This document shows positions 1 to 9,115 of a stretch of 64,000 bases of DNA, one piece after another (the stretch's first letter is position 1; each line of letters opens with the position of its first letter). This DNA comes from Sulfurimonas sp. (lineage in GTDB: Bacteria; Campylobacterota; Campylobacteria; Campylobacterales; Sulfurimonadaceae), in the NCBI RefSeq assembly GCF_026196735.1, contig NZ_JAPHUF010000002.1, forward strand, positions 248,001-312,000. Reading direction: 5' to 3'. Below the pieces are notes generated by a model. The model worked only from the letters and a program-made list of their open reading frames with translations. It was not told the DNA's origin and made no database searches. The translations under genes were made by a program, and so were the position numbers.

Positions 1-136
1 GTTCTCTCTGTTTGGTCCTCCCGGTACGATATTCTTTGATAAAAACAAAAAAGAGCTAAAAGCTTACCGTCTATCAGGAAACAAGGAAAAAGAAGTATTT
101 ATAGAGCATATACGAAAAGTTAAAAAAGTTTTATAG
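1..136 (+). CDS. C-terminal end of a DsbD-like thiol:disulfide interchange protein (partial)
   Basis: Only the last 44 codons are present, read from base 2 to the TAG at 134-136. The fragment contains FGPPGTIFFD followed by KNKKELKAYRL. This matches the end of the C-terminal thioredoxin-like domain of DsbD/ScsB-type proteins, where a GPPxxxFF segment precedes a Gly/Lys-Glu turn. Full-length members move electrons from cytoplasmic thioredoxin across the inner membrane to periplasmic thiol partners. The CXXC active site and membrane helices would lie upstream of the window and cannot be checked. The gene converges on recO and their ends overlap by 6 bases. A different thioredoxin-fold protein remains possible because so little is visible. 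Confidence 0.6.
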   Translation, partial: FSLFGPPGTIFFDKNKKELKAYRLSGNKEKEVFIEHIRKVKKVL

Positions 137-748
137 ACCTTCAAGTAAAATATACCAAAGTCTCTCTACCTCATTGTCGCTTAGAAATATAGTGGATTTG
201 TTTTGAAGTAACTCATGAAAAGCATCCTCTTTTATACTAAATGTATGTGTGCACTCTTTATGAGTTGGTAAAAATGCACGAATAAGCGAGACATCTTTTT
301 GGATTGGAAGGTTGCATAAAAAACACTCTAATTCAGTGTGAAGCCTACCTTCATATTCTAATAATTCTACATATGACTCTATTGCTATTCTTTTAGGATT
401 TTGTTTATCCCAGTTTAAAGAAGCACTCTGTAGAAGGTTAAAGTAAAATTCATCCAGCTCCTCAGCGTCTTTAAGATGTTTGTGAAATAATGCAACAAAA
501 TCTTGCCACACTCTGAGTAGCTTATTGTCGTTAATCCATTTATAGCCTATATGTATTACATCTTTGAGCCTAGATATAGTCGATTTTGCCGAAGCATCTT
601 GTTCGTAATCTATCTTGAATCCAAGGTTTATTACTCCGTGTCTGGCTCCATAGAATCTATAAAGAGTGTATAAGTTATCTTTTGATAGAATCGTTACTAT
701 CAAATCTTCATCTTTTACTTTGTTTAGATTTAGTATAAAACCTTGCAT
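131..748 (-). CDS. recO: DNA repair protein RecO (short epsilonproteobacterial form)
   Basis: A 205-residue protein beginning MQGFILNLNKVKDEDLIVTIL, the N-terminal OB-fold signature of RecO. RecO works with RecR to load RecA onto SSB-coated single-stranded DNA during gap repair. It is shorter than the roughly 240-residue E. coli protein, as is usual in Campylobacter and Helicobacter. Two cysteines (in ECFLC, near residues 141-144) may be the remnant of the zinc-binding region. The start is supported by an upstream AGGA, and a TATAAT on the minus strand lies at 801-806. It is transcribed divergently from gltB and converges on the DsbD-like gene. Confidence 0.85.
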   Translation of the reverse strand: MQGFILNLNKVKDEDLIVTILSKDNLYTLYRFYGARHGVINLGFKIDYEQDASAKSTISRLKDVIHIGYKWINDNKLLRVWQDFVALFHKHLKDAEELDEFYFNLLQSASLNWDKQNPKRIAIESYVELLEYEGRLHTELECFLCNLPIQKDVSLIRAFLPTHKECTHTFSIKEDAFHELLQNKSTIFLSDNEVERLWYILLEGL

Positions 749-925
749 AATTGCTTCTTTTTCCTACACTTTTATAGTTTATTTAAAATATATTACTGAT
801 ATTATACTTTTTTAAACCTTTAAATAGTAAAATACTTGACTTTGTCACTAAATAGACTAAGTTTCTTTAAAAAGTGCTTAAATTTTAAAGAAATTTTAAT
901 AAATTTGTAAATTTTAGGAGTAAAA

Positions 926-3900
926 ATGGTTGAACATCATGATTTATTAAGATCATTCAAAGATAATTGTGGATTTGGGCTTGTAGCCAATATAAAAAAC
1001 AGAGCTTCTCATAAAGTTTTAAATGATGCCGTAACGGCATTAGAGAGAATGATGCACCGTGGTGCAGTTGCAGCTGACGGCAAAACTGGGGACGGCAGCG
1101 GATTGCTTTTATCTTTGCCGGAAGAATTTCTTCGTAAAGAAGCATCTGCAAAAGGTACTGAGCTACCAAAGCAGTTTGCAGTTGCAGTTGTTTTTACTAA
1201 AGACATAAAGCATCTAAAAACTATTAAATCAATTTGTGAAAACAATGATCTTAAAGTTATACTTAGTCGTGATGTTCCGGTTGATACGAAAGCACTTGGT
1301 GAGCAAGCAATAGCATCGCTACCAAATATTGTTCAACTGTTTATAATACCTAATTCCATTATGGCAACAAGCAGATTTGATGCTCTTCTTTATTTAAGCC
1401 GTAAAGAAGCTGAGCATAAACTAGTACAAGACAAAGATTTTTATATAGCTTCTATGAGTTCAAAAGTCCTTTCTTATAAAGGTCTTGTTATGCCTACTCA
1501 TATCAAAGAATTTTACAAAGATCTTCAAGATGAAAATTTTAAAATCTCTTTTTCGCTATTTCACCAAAGATTCTCAACAAATACACTTCCGGAGTGGAGA
1601 CTAGCTCAGCCGTTTCGTGCAGTAGCGCACAATGGCGAGATTAATTCTGTAGAAGGTAACCGTTTTAATGTGGCAATCAAATCTGAGTCAATTAAAAGTG
1701 AAGTTTTTACAGATGAAGAAATACAAAGAATATTACCTATATTACAGCTAAATTCATCTGATAGCGCAAGTGCTGATAATTTTTTCGAATTTTTAATCGT
1801 TAATGGTATGGACTTTTTTAAAGCTGTTCGTGCGGTTATCCCAGGTGCATGGCAAAATGCTCCGCATATGGATCCTGAACTTCGTGCATTTTATGAATAT
1901 CACTCAACTGTGTTTGAAGCGTGGGATGGTCCGGCAGCATTTTCTGTAACCGATGGTCGTTATATAGGTTGTGTACTAGACAGAAACGGTCTTCGTCCGT
2001 CAAAATATATAGTAACTACAGATGATAATCTTTTAATTGCCAGCGAATACGGTGTTATTGATATTGCAGAAGAGGATATAAAAGAACGAGGCCGTCTGCA
2101 GTCCGGCGAGATGATAGGACTTGATCTTAAATTTGGAAAGCTTCTTAAAAACGACCATATAAACGACTACCTAAAAAGCTCAAACCCTTATATGAAGTGG
2201 TTAAATGAAAATATGATTTATCTACAAGAGCATATAGAGGGTCAGTATAAAAAAAAGTGTGTGTTTGATAAAGGAGATCTTGTTAAAAGACAGAGATACT
2301 TTAATGTCACTCAAGAGATTATTGAGCAAGTTATTGAGCCAATGATTATAGACTCTAAAGAAGCTGTTGGTTCTATGGGTGATGATACGCCTCTGGCCGC
2401 TTTTTCAAATAAGCAGAGAAATTTTACTGATTTTTTTAAGCAAAAATTTGCTCAGGTAACAAATCCTCCTATTGATCCAATCCGTGAAAAAGTTGTAATG
2501 AGTCTTAATACAGGTTTTGGAGAGATACACAATATTTTAGATGAACTTCCTACTCATGCACATAGATTAAAAGCAATCTCACCAATTATTACTTCTGAAA
2601 AACTTAATGTATTGAAATCTTTTGGAGATGTTAAATCACCTCGTTTCCAGCCTTTTTATAAAAACAAAACATTTTCTACAGCTTACGATAAAGATCTTAA
2701 AAATGCTTTAGACTCTTTGGTGGGAGATGTTGTTAAATCTGTAAAGAATGATGGTGTTAGAATAGCAATAGTTGATGACTTTGAGTTTTGTAAAGATAAA
2801 AAAGTTATGCCTATGGCTATGGTAGTCGGTAGGTTAAATACCGCTCTTTTAGAAGCAGGCATTCGCCACCTAGTATCAATAGTTGCTGTTAGCGGAGAGG
2901 TTGTTGACTCACATGGAGCTGCTGTACTTATCGGATATGGTGCAAGCGCTGTTTATCCTAACCTACTTTTTGCAACTGCTGCACAACATGTAGATAACTC
3001 TAAAGTTATATCTTTGACATGTCAAGAAGGTTTAAAGTCAGTTCATAGTGCCTTAAATGCAGGGTTGCTTAAAATTATTTCTAAAATGGGTATCTCTACT
3101 ATTGCTTCATACCGCAATGCCGGTCTGTTTGATGTGATGGGACTACATAAATCAATAGTAAAAGATTGTTTTGAATCTTCACACTCTGTTCTTAGCGGAT
3201 TAACTTACGAAGATATAGATGAAAGATTATCAAAGTACCACAATGATGCATTTGATGAGAGCGGATTCAATAAAATTTTCCCTCTAAACATAGGCGGATA
3301 TTATAAGTTTTATAACGGGCAAGAGCATCATGACTTCGGTCCGGCTGTAATTCATGCAATACATGCAGTTGCCCAGAGTGGTAGTAAAAAGGATTATGAC
3401 AGATTAAAAGATTTAGTAAACAAAAGAGGGCTTAAGTTTATCCGTGACTTCTTTGATTTAAAATCAGACAGAGAAGCTATTCCTTTATCTGAAGTTGAAT
3501 CAAAAGAAGAGATATTTAAAAGATTTGCATCTGCTGCTATGAGTCTTGGCTCAATCTCTCCTGAAGCTCATGAGACTATTGCAATCGCAATGAATAGAAT
3601 CGGTGCTCAATCTAACTCTGGCGAGGGTGGAGAAGATGCGGCAAGATTTGGTACTGAGAGACTCTCAAAAATTAAACAAGTTGCATCAGGTAGATTTGGT
3701 GTAACACCTGCTTATCTTCGTTCAGCCGAAGAAATTCAGATTAAAGTTGCGCAAGGTGCAAAACCGGGTGAGGGTGGTCAACTTCCAGGTCATAAAGTAA
3801 CTCCGCTTATCGGTAAGCTTCGTCATACGGTTCCTGGTGTTACACTTATTTCACCTCCTCCGCATCATGACATCTACTCTATTGAAGATTTAGCACAGCT

Positions 3901-5365
3901 GATTTTTGATTGTAAACAAGTTAATCCTGCTGCTCGTGTAGCTGTAAAGCTTGTATCAACTGTCGGTGTTGGTACTATTGCTGCGGGTGTTGCAAAGGCA
4001 TACGCAGATAAGATTATCATCTCTGGTGGTGATGGTGGTACCGGTGCTGCTCCACTTACTTCTATCAAGTTTGCAGGTAATCCTTGGGAACTTGGTCTTA
4101 GTGAAGCACATAATGCTTTAAAAGCAAACAATCTTAGAGGACTTGTTGAAGTTCAAGCAGATGGTGGTTTAAAGTCAGGTCTTGATGTTGTAAAAGCTGC
4201 TCTTTTAGGTGCTGAATCTTATGCATTTGGTACCGGTGTTTTGACAATTGTTGGTTGTAAAATGCTTAGAATATGTCATGTAAATAAATGTTCTGTAGGT
4301 ATCGCAACACAAAATGAAAAACTTCGCGAAGAGTTTTTTAAAGGACATGTTGACCAATTAATAAACTACTTTACTCAGCTTGCTGAAGATATTCGTTCTA
4401 TTATGGCCCAGCTTGGTTTTAAGACTATGGAGGAGATGATAGGCCGTGTTGATTTGCTTAAGGTTGTAGATGATGAATTTGCACAAAAATTTGATTTTTC
4501 TTCTGTTTTACATCAAGAAGAGGGTGTCAATACTCATCAGCAACAGTTTAATCATCCTTTTGATGACAATTCTTATGAAAAAGATGTTTTAAAAGAAGTT
4601 GCAAGCGCTATTAAATATCCCGAACATCCTATTATAATCAATAGAGAAATTAAAAATATTCACAGAAGTTTTGGTGCAATGATCAGTGGTGAAATTGCTC
4701 AATATTATGGAGACAAAGGTTTAAAATCAGATACAATTAAAATCAATTTAACAGGCATCTCAGGGCAAGCTCTTGGTGCATTTTTGATTCATGGTGTATC
4801 GATTTATCTTAATGGTGTTTCTAATGACTATATTGGCAAAGGCATGCATGGAGGCAAAATAGTCATCACTTCTAAAAATGAAGGTGAAGAATTTTCTGCC
4901 GGCGGCAATACATGTCTTTATGGTGCAACAGGCGGAAAGCTTTATATCTCCGGTAGTGTTGGAGAAAGATTTGCTGTTCGTAACTCAGGAGCACTTGCCA
5001 TAGTAGAAGGAACAGGCGATAATGCTTGTGAGTATATGACAGGCGGTGTTGTTGTAATACTTGGTCGTACCGGTATTAACTTTGGTGCAGGTATGACAGG
5101 CGGTATCAGTTTTGTATATGACAGTGATCATACTTTTATTGAAAATGTTAATCGTGAGTTAGTTGAGCCTGTTCGTATAGATACAGATGAGGGTGATGAG
5201 GCTAGACATTATCTGAAAAAACTCTTAAAAGACTATTTAATTGAAACTGGAAGTAAAAAAGCAAAAGAGTTGCTTGATAATTTTAGAGTAGAAGTTAGAA
5301 ATTTCTGGCTGGTAAAACCTAAAAACCTAACAAAACTTCCTATGAATTTAGAGATCGGAGATTAA
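926..5365 (+). CDS. gltB: Glutamate synthase (NADPH) large subunit
   Basis: A 1479-residue protein of the usual size for the bacterial large (alpha) subunit. It makes two glutamates from glutamine and 2-oxoglutarate, the second step of GS-GOGAT ammonia assimilation. The N-terminal class II glutamine amidotransferase domain begins at Cys15 (motif CGFG) after a short propeptide, so processing that exposes Cys15 is expected. The FMN-binding synthase domain occupies roughly residues 790-1180 and carries GGDGGTGAAP. The 3Fe-4S cysteines follow at about 1111, 1117 and 1122 (C-x5-C-x4-C). A glycine-rich beta-helix domain ends the protein. An AGGAG precedes the ATG. gltD starts 3 bases after the stop codon, so the two subunits are co-expressed. 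Confidence 0.97.
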   Translation: MVEHHDLLRSFKDNCGFGLVANIKNRASHKVLNDAVTALERMMHRGAVAADGKTGDGSGLLLSLPEEFLRKEASAKGTELPKQFAVAVVFTKDIKHLKTIKSICENNDLKVILSRDVPVDTKALGEQAIASLPNIVQLFIIPNSIMATSRFDALLYLSRKEAEHKLVQDKDFYIASMSSKVLSYKGLVMPTHIKEFYKDLQDENFKISFSLFHQRFSTNTLPEWRLAQPFRAVAHNGEINSVEGNRFNVAIKSESIKSEVFTDEEIQRILPILQLNSSDSASADNFFEFLIVNGMDFFKAVRAVIPGAWQNAPHMDPELRAFYEYHSTVFEAWDGPAAFSVTDGRYIGCVLDRNGLRPSKYIVTTDDNLLIASEYGVIDIAEEDIKERGRLQSGEMIGLDLKFGKLLKNDHINDYLKSSNPYMKWLNENMIYLQEHIEGQYKKKCVFDKGDLVKRQRYFNVTQEIIEQVIEPMIIDSKEAVGSMGDDTPLAAFSNKQRNFTDFFKQKFAQVTNPPIDPIREKVVMSLNTGFGEIHNILDELPTHAHRLKAISPIITSEKLNVLKSFGDVKSPRFQPFYKNKTFSTAYDKDLKNALDSLVGDVVKSVKNDGVRIAIVDDFEFCKDKKVMPMAMVVGRLNTALLEAGIRHLVSIVAVSGEVVDSHGAAVLIGYGASAVYPNLLFATAAQHVDNSKVISLTCQEGLKSVHSALNAGLLKIISKMGISTIASYRNAGLFDVMGLHKSIVKDCFESSHSVLSGLTYEDIDERLSKYHNDAFDESGFNKIFPLNIGGYYKFYNGQEHHDFGPAVIHAIHAVAQSGSKKDYDRLKDLVNKRGLKFIRDFFDLKSDREAIPLSEVESKEEIFKRFASAAMSLGSISPEAHETIAIAMNRIGAQSNSGEGGEDAARFGTERLSKIKQVASGRFGVTPAYLRSAEEIQIKVAQGAKPGEGGQLPGHKVTPLIGKLRHTVPGVTLISPPPHHDIYSIEDLAQLIFDCKQVNPAARVAVKLVSTVGVGTIAAGVAKAYADKIIISGGDGGTGAAPLTSIKFAGNPWELGLSEAHNALKANNLRGLVEVQADGGLKSGLDVVKAALLGAESYAFGTGVLTIVGCKMLRICHVNKCSVGIATQNEKLREEFFKGHVDQLINYFTQLAEDIRSIMAQLGFKTMEEMIGRVDLLKVVDDEFAQKFDFSSVLHQEEGVNTHQQQFNHPFDDNSYEKDVLKEVASAIKYPEHPIIINREIKNIHRSFGAMISGEIAQYYGDKGLKSDTIKINLTGISGQALGAFLIHGVSIYLNGVSNDYIGKGMHGGKIVITSKNEGEEFSAGGNTCLYGATGGKLYISGSVGERFAVRNSGALAIVEGTGDNACEYMTGGVVVILGRTGINFGAGMTGGISFVYDSDHTFIENVNRELVEPVRIDTDEGDEARHYLKKLLKDYLIETGSKKAKELLDNFRVEVRNFWLVKPKNLTKLPMNLEIGD

Positions 5366-5367
5366 TT

Positions 5368-6753
5368 ATGAGAGAATATTTAACAATTGATAGAGTAGAA
5401 GCTAAAAAAAGGTTAGTAGTAGAGAGAACAAAAGATTTTGACGAGATTTACGAAGTTTTTGATAGCAACGAGGCAGCAACTCAAGCAGAGAGATGTATTC
5501 AGTGCGGAGATCCATTTTGTTTAAATAAGTGCCCACTCCATAACTATGTTCCTCAGTGGCTAAAAGCTGTAAGTGAAAAAGATTTGGAATTTGCATTTAA
5601 ACTCTCAAATGAGCCTTCTCCTTTTCCTGAGGTAATGGGCAGAGTCTGTCCTCACGATAGACTTTGTGAGGGTGATTGTACCTTAAATGACGGTCACGGT
5701 GCTATAACAATTGGCTCCGTAGAGACTCATATTACTGAAGCTGGATTTAAAGCTGGATATAAGCCGGATTTTCCCGGAATTACAACTGACAAAAAAGTAG
5801 CTATTATAGGTAGCGGTCCTGCAGGTTTATCTGCTGCAACTTACTTGCTTCGTTCTGGAATAGCGGTAACAATGTATGAAAGAAGCGATAGAGCAGGTGG
5901 ACTTTTAACATACGGTATTCCAAATTTTAAACTAGATAAAAAAATAGTTGAGCGTCGTGTTAAACTGCTTCAAGAAGCAGGCTTGGAGCTTGTTCTTAAC
6001 TGTGAAGTTGGAAAAGATATTGCATTTGAAGATATAGCAAACTCTCATGATGCAATATTTATCGGTGTTGGTGCAACAAAGGCTAAAAGTGCTTCATTAT
6101 CAGGTGAAAAAGCTTCTAATGTTTATGCTGCTATGGATTATTTAACAGCAATTCAAAGAAAAAACTTTAAAACTGCATATGATAAAAAGTTTGATTTTAA
6201 AGATAAAAATGTAGTTGTAATCGGTGGTGGTGATACAGCAATGGATTGTCTTAGAACTGCAAAAAGAGAGGGTGCAAGAAGTGTTACATGTCTTTATCGT
6301 CGTGATGCTCATAATATGCCTGGAAGTCAAAAAGAGTATAAAAATGCCATGGAAGAGGGTGTAGATTTTACTTTTTTTGTATCACCTAAAGAGATTATTT
6401 TAAATGATGAAGGCAAAGCTGTTGGAGTTGAAGTTATCAAAACTAACCTTGGAGCAAAGGATGAGAGCGGCCGTCAAAAAATGGAGGAGGTAAAAGGCAG
6501 CGAATTTAGAGTAAATGCTGATGTTGTTATCATGTCTTTAGGTTTTAATCCGGAAGTTCCTTCATTTTTACATGAAAATGGTATTGAAACAAATAAGTGG
6601 GGTGAGATTATAATTAATGAAGAAACTCATGAAACTACAACAGCCGGTATTTATGCCGGAGGTGATTGCTATAGAGGTGCTGATTTAGTTGTTACGGCTG
6701 CATTTGACGGTAGAGAAGCCGCAAGAAGCATAAGTAAATCTCTACTTAAATAG
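5368..6753 (+). CDS. gltD: Glutamate synthase small subunit
   Basis: A 461-residue beta subunit. It oxidises NAD(P)H on FAD and passes electrons through two 4Fe-4S clusters to GltB. The N-terminal region carries the cluster cysteines, CIQCGDPFC with KCP, then VCPHDRLCEGDC. An FAD dinucleotide fold (IIGSGPAGLSAAT) lies near residue 147, and a second NAD(P) fold (VIGGGDTAMDC) near residue 283. It follows gltB by 2 bases and is the last gene of the operon. A perfect 14-bp hairpin lies just downstream. Related small subunits also partner with other oxidoreductases, but adjacency to gltB settles the role. Confidence 0.96.
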   Translation: MREYLTIDRVEAKKRLVVERTKDFDEIYEVFDSNEAATQAERCIQCGDPFCLNKCPLHNYVPQWLKAVSEKDLEFAFKLSNEPSPFPEVMGRVCPHDRLCEGDCTLNDGHGAITIGSVETHITEAGFKAGYKPDFPGITTDKKVAIIGSGPAGLSAATYLLRSGIAVTMYERSDRAGGLLTYGIPNFKLDKKIVERRVKLLQEAGLELVLNCEVGKDIAFEDIANSHDAIFIGVGATKAKSASLSGEKASNVYAAMDYLTAIQRKNFKTAYDKKFDFKDKNVVVIGGGDTAMDCLRTAKREGARSVTCLYRRDAHNMPGSQKEYKNAMEEGVDFTFFVSPKEIILNDEGKAVGVEVIKTNLGAKDESGRQKMEEVKGSEFRVNADVVIMSLGFNPEVPSFLHENGIETNKWGEIIINEETHETTTAGIYAGGDCYRGADLVVTAAFDGREAARSISKSLLK

Positions 6754-6762
6754 TAAAATAAA

Positions 6763-6793
6763 TTTAGTTTTCACTTCCTAAGTGAAAACTAAA
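6763..6793 (+). terminator. Hairpin terminator after gltBD
   Basis: A perfect 14-bp inverted repeat (TTTAGTTTTCACTT at 6763-6776 and its complement at 6780-6793) has a 3-base loop. It lies 10 bases after the gltD stop codon. No clean U-tract follows, so termination strength is uncertain. The position between gltD and the accD promoter fits a terminator. Confidence 0.65.
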
Positions 6794-6807
6794 AACTAAT
6801 CCTTCCT

Positions 6808-6836
6808 TTGACATAATTCTATAAAATAAGTATAAA
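6808..6836 (+). promoter_or_regulatory. Promoter of the accD operon
   Basis: TTGACA at 6808-6813 is followed after exactly 17 bases by TATAAA at 6831-6836. This is unusually complete for an epsilonproteobacterium, where the -35 box is normally not conserved. A second TATAAT lies at 6842-6847 and could be used instead. The accD start codon is at 6882. Confidence 0.55.
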
Positions 6837-6881
6837 TTAGATATAATTCGCGCCACATATATAATAATAAAAGGATAATCT

Positions 6882-7727
6882 TTGAACCTCTTAAGCATTT
6901 TTTCTAGAAACATAACAAAAAAACAACCAGCAGTCAATGAAGCATCATCTCACTGGGTCAAGTGTAAATCTTGCCAATCTTTAATGTACTATAAAGAAGT
7001 AGAAAATCAAAAACATGTATGTCCAAAGTGTGGATATCATATTAGAATAGGTGTAAAAGAGCGCATTGAACTTCTGGCTGATGAAGGTACATTTGTAGAG
7101 TATGACGCTAGTATGAAACCTGTTGATCCTCTAAACTTTTTTGATAGTAAGTCTTACAAACAAAGAATAGAAGACGCTACTGCAAAAACCGGCAAAACTT
7201 CATCGGTAGTTAGCGGTGAGATGCAAATGAACGGAGTCTCTGCACAAGTTGTTATATTTGACTTCGCATTTATGGGTGGCTCTTTGGGTTCTGTAGAAGG
7301 TGAAAAAATTGTTCGTGCAGTTGAGCGTGCCATAGAGAAAAAACTGGGTGTAGTTATTCTTAGTGCCAGCGGTGGAGCAAGAATGCAAGAGAGTACTTTT
7401 TCTCTGCTTCAAATGAGTAAAACATCTGCTGCCTTAGCAAAACTTGCAAAAGCAAATCTTCCATATATTTCAGTTTTAACTGATCCTACAATGGGTGGTG
7501 TAAGTGCTTCATTCGCAACATTGGGCGATATCATCATAGCTGAGCCTGGTGCGCTTGTCGGTTTTGCAGGCGCAAGAGTTATTGAACAAACGATTGGCTC
7601 AGCTCTTCCTGATGGTTTTCAAAGAGCAGAGTTTTTACTTGAAAAAGGTTCTATTGATATGATTGTAAATAGAAGTGATTTAAAAAATACACTTTCAGAC
7701 CTTCTAACCCTTCTAAAAGTTGCGTAA
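6882..7727 (+). CDS. accD: Acetyl-CoA carboxylase carboxyltransferase subunit beta
   Basis: A 281-residue beta subunit of the carboxyltransferase that makes malonyl-CoA, the first committed step of fatty acid synthesis. The N-terminal zinc ribbon has Cys28, Cys31, Cys47 and Cys50. The crotonase-like domain follows, with GGARMQE near residue 165 and MGGVSASFA near residue 205. Translation starts at TTG, preceded by AAAGGA. No other start upstream gives the normal N-terminus. The alpha subunit gene (accA) is not in the window. The last base of the stop codon is shared with the ATG of thiE, implying translational coupling. Confidence 0.95.
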   Translation: MNLLSIFSRNITKKQPAVNEASSHWVKCKSCQSLMYYKEVENQKHVCPKCGYHIRIGVKERIELLADEGTFVEYDASMKPVDPLNFFDSKSYKQRIEDATAKTGKTSSVVSGEMQMNGVSAQVVIFDFAFMGGSLGSVEGEKIVRAVERAIEKKLGVVILSASGGARMQESTFSLLQMSKTSAALAKLAKANLPYISVLTDPTMGGVSASFATLGDIIIAEPGALVGFAGARVIEQTIGSALPDGFQRAEFLLEKGSIDMIVNRSDLKNTLSDLLTLLKVA

Positions 7728-8290
7728 TGCGACTATATGCACTTTGTGACCAAGACCTCTTAGATAGCAGGGGTCTCTCTCTAGAAGAGTTTATAGAGAT
7801 AGCAAAGGGCCACAATGCAGAGATTATTCAATACCGCAATAAAAATGCTGATATTGCATTTATAAAACACCAGCTAATCAAAATCAGAAAAATATTTAAC
7901 GGATTTTTAATAGTTAATGATGCTTACGAACTTATAGAATTTTGTGATGGAGTACATGTTGGTCAAGAGGATTTAAAAAAGATTGATGAAGATGTATTTA
8001 AAGCTGTTAAAATCTTAAGAAGTGTTATAAAAAAAGACAAAATATTAGGTATTTCAACGCATAATGAAGAAGAAGTGCTTCAGGCTAATGAAATGGATTT
8101 GAATTACATAGGTTTAGGCGCACTTCGTAATACAAATACCAAAAATGATATCACAGCTATTCTTGGAAATAAGCTAGATGATATAGCTTCTAAATCAAAA
8201 CATTTTGTTGCTGCCATTGGTGGTGTAAAAACAGATGATGAATTTTTACATGTAAGATATCATGTTGTTGGAAGCGGACTCATTAAGTGA
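7727..8290 (+). CDS. thiE: Thiamine-phosphate synthase
   Basis: A 187-residue TIM-barrel protein that joins hydroxymethylpyrimidine diphosphate to the thiazole phosphate to form thiamine monophosphate. Recognisable elements in order are IQYRNK (the family usually has LQLRxK), [36 protein letters not shown] and an AIGGV segment before the C-terminus. The protein is somewhat shorter than typical ThiE (about 210 residues). It overlaps the accD stop by one base, and its own stop overlaps the GTG of rlmH. ThiE/TenI family members can be diverged regulators, but the intact substrate loops argue for an active enzyme. Confidence 0.85.
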   Translation: MRLYALCDQDLLDSRGLSLEEFIEIAKGHNAEIIQYRNKNADIAFIKHQLIKIRKIFNGFLIVNDAYELIEFCDGVHVGQEDLKKIDEDVFKAVKILRSVIKKDKILGISTHNEEEVLQANEMDLNYIGLGALRNTNTKNDITAILGNKLDDIASKSKHFVAAIGGVKTDDEFLHVRYHVVGSGLIK

Positions 8291-8745
8291 ATATAGACAT
8301 AGTCTCAATTGCAAAAAAAGAACGATCAACTTATGATCCTCTCTATAAAGAGTTAACAAAAATGATATCTCGCTTCGCAAAAGTTCAAGATATTGAACTT
8401 TTTAATAAAGATGTAACAAAAGCACACACTATCTCACCTGAAGCCTCAAAGCAGGTGTATACAAAGCTTTTAACACCATATATATCAAGTGGTTTTTCGG
8501 TTGCTTTACATCCTGAGGGAAAATTAATTGATAGTTATGAGTTTAGTAAGCTTTTAGATGGTAAAATTGCGGTTAAATTTTATATTGGTGGAGCCTATGG
8601 CTTCGAAGATAACTTTTTAAAAAAAAGTGATGTTGTTATAAGTTTGGGAAATATCACTATGAGTCATAAAATTGCAAAAGCTGTTTTGCTTGAGCAGATT
8701 TATAGAGGCTTTTCAATACTAAGTAACCACCCATATCATAAATAA
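8287..8745 (+). CDS. rlmH: 23S rRNA pseudouridine(1915) N3-methyltransferase
   Basis: A 152-residue SPOUT-fold methyltransferase. It methylates pseudouridine 1915 in helix 69 of 23S rRNA after 70S assembly. The signature is the C-terminal knot: YIGGAYGF, then [23 protein letters not shown] and the final HPYHK. The start is GTG, overlapping the thiE stop in a GTGA arrangement. The length is normal for the family. Its place between accD/thiE and dksA matches the order I recall in Campylobacter. Confidence 0.95.
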   Translation: MNIDIVSIAKKERSTYDPLYKELTKMISRFAKVQDIELFNKDVTKAHTISPEASKQVYTKLLTPYISSGFSVALHPEGKLIDSYEFSKLLDGKIAVKFYIGGAYGFEDNFLKKSDVVISLGNITMSHKIAKAVLLEQIYRGFSILSNHPYHK

Positions 8746-8754
8746 GGAATATAA

Positions 8755-9105
8755 GTGCAAGACAGCGAGTTAAAATACTTTAAAGAGATTTTAGAAAGTA
8801 GACAACAACAAATCGTAAAAAATATTTCAGGCGTAAATGAAGAACTGATGCAGTTGAGTTCATTGGAGTTAAACGATGAGGGTGATCACGCCTCTGTAGA
8901 CAATAGTTCAATGGTTGAAAGTGCAATTGTTCAACAACAAGAGCAAGAGTTAAGAGAGATTAATGTAACATTAGGGAAAATTTCTGCCGGTGATTATGGT
9001 ATATGTGAAATGTGTGAAGACCCGATAGGTTTTCAGAGACTTAAAGTTAAGCCACATGCGATATACTGCATAGACTGTAGAGAGATTGTTGAAAAATCTA
9101 GCTAA
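8755..9105 (+). CDS. dksA: DksA/TraR-family zinc-finger transcription factor
   Basis: A 116-residue protein. An N-terminal helical hairpin is followed by a C4 zinc finger, with Cys84 and Cys87 in CEMC and Cys105 and Cys108 in CIDC. The acidic tip of the hairpin (NDEGDHAS, Asp41 and Asp44) corresponds to the DksA residues that reach the RNA polymerase active site through the secondary channel. The family adjusts promoter open-complex stability, usually together with ppGpp. The start is GTG behind AAGGA. The protein is shorter than E. coli DksA (151 residues) but comparable to Campylobacter DksA as I remember it. Confidence 0.85.
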   Translation: MQDSELKYFKEILESRQQQIVKNISGVNEELMQLSSLELNDEGDHASVDNSSMVESAIVQQQEQELREINVTLGKISAGDYGICEMCEDPIGFQRLKVKPHAIYCIDCREIVEKSS

Positions 9106-9115
9106 GGAGTAAAAA

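Noticed and set aside
957-4131. Several reading frames of 60-90 codons on the strand opposite gltB
   Set aside because: They lie fully inside a confidently assigned gene, have no ribosome sites and show translations without family features. The same holds for the opposite-strand frames across uvrA, ilvA, lpxD, acnB and others.
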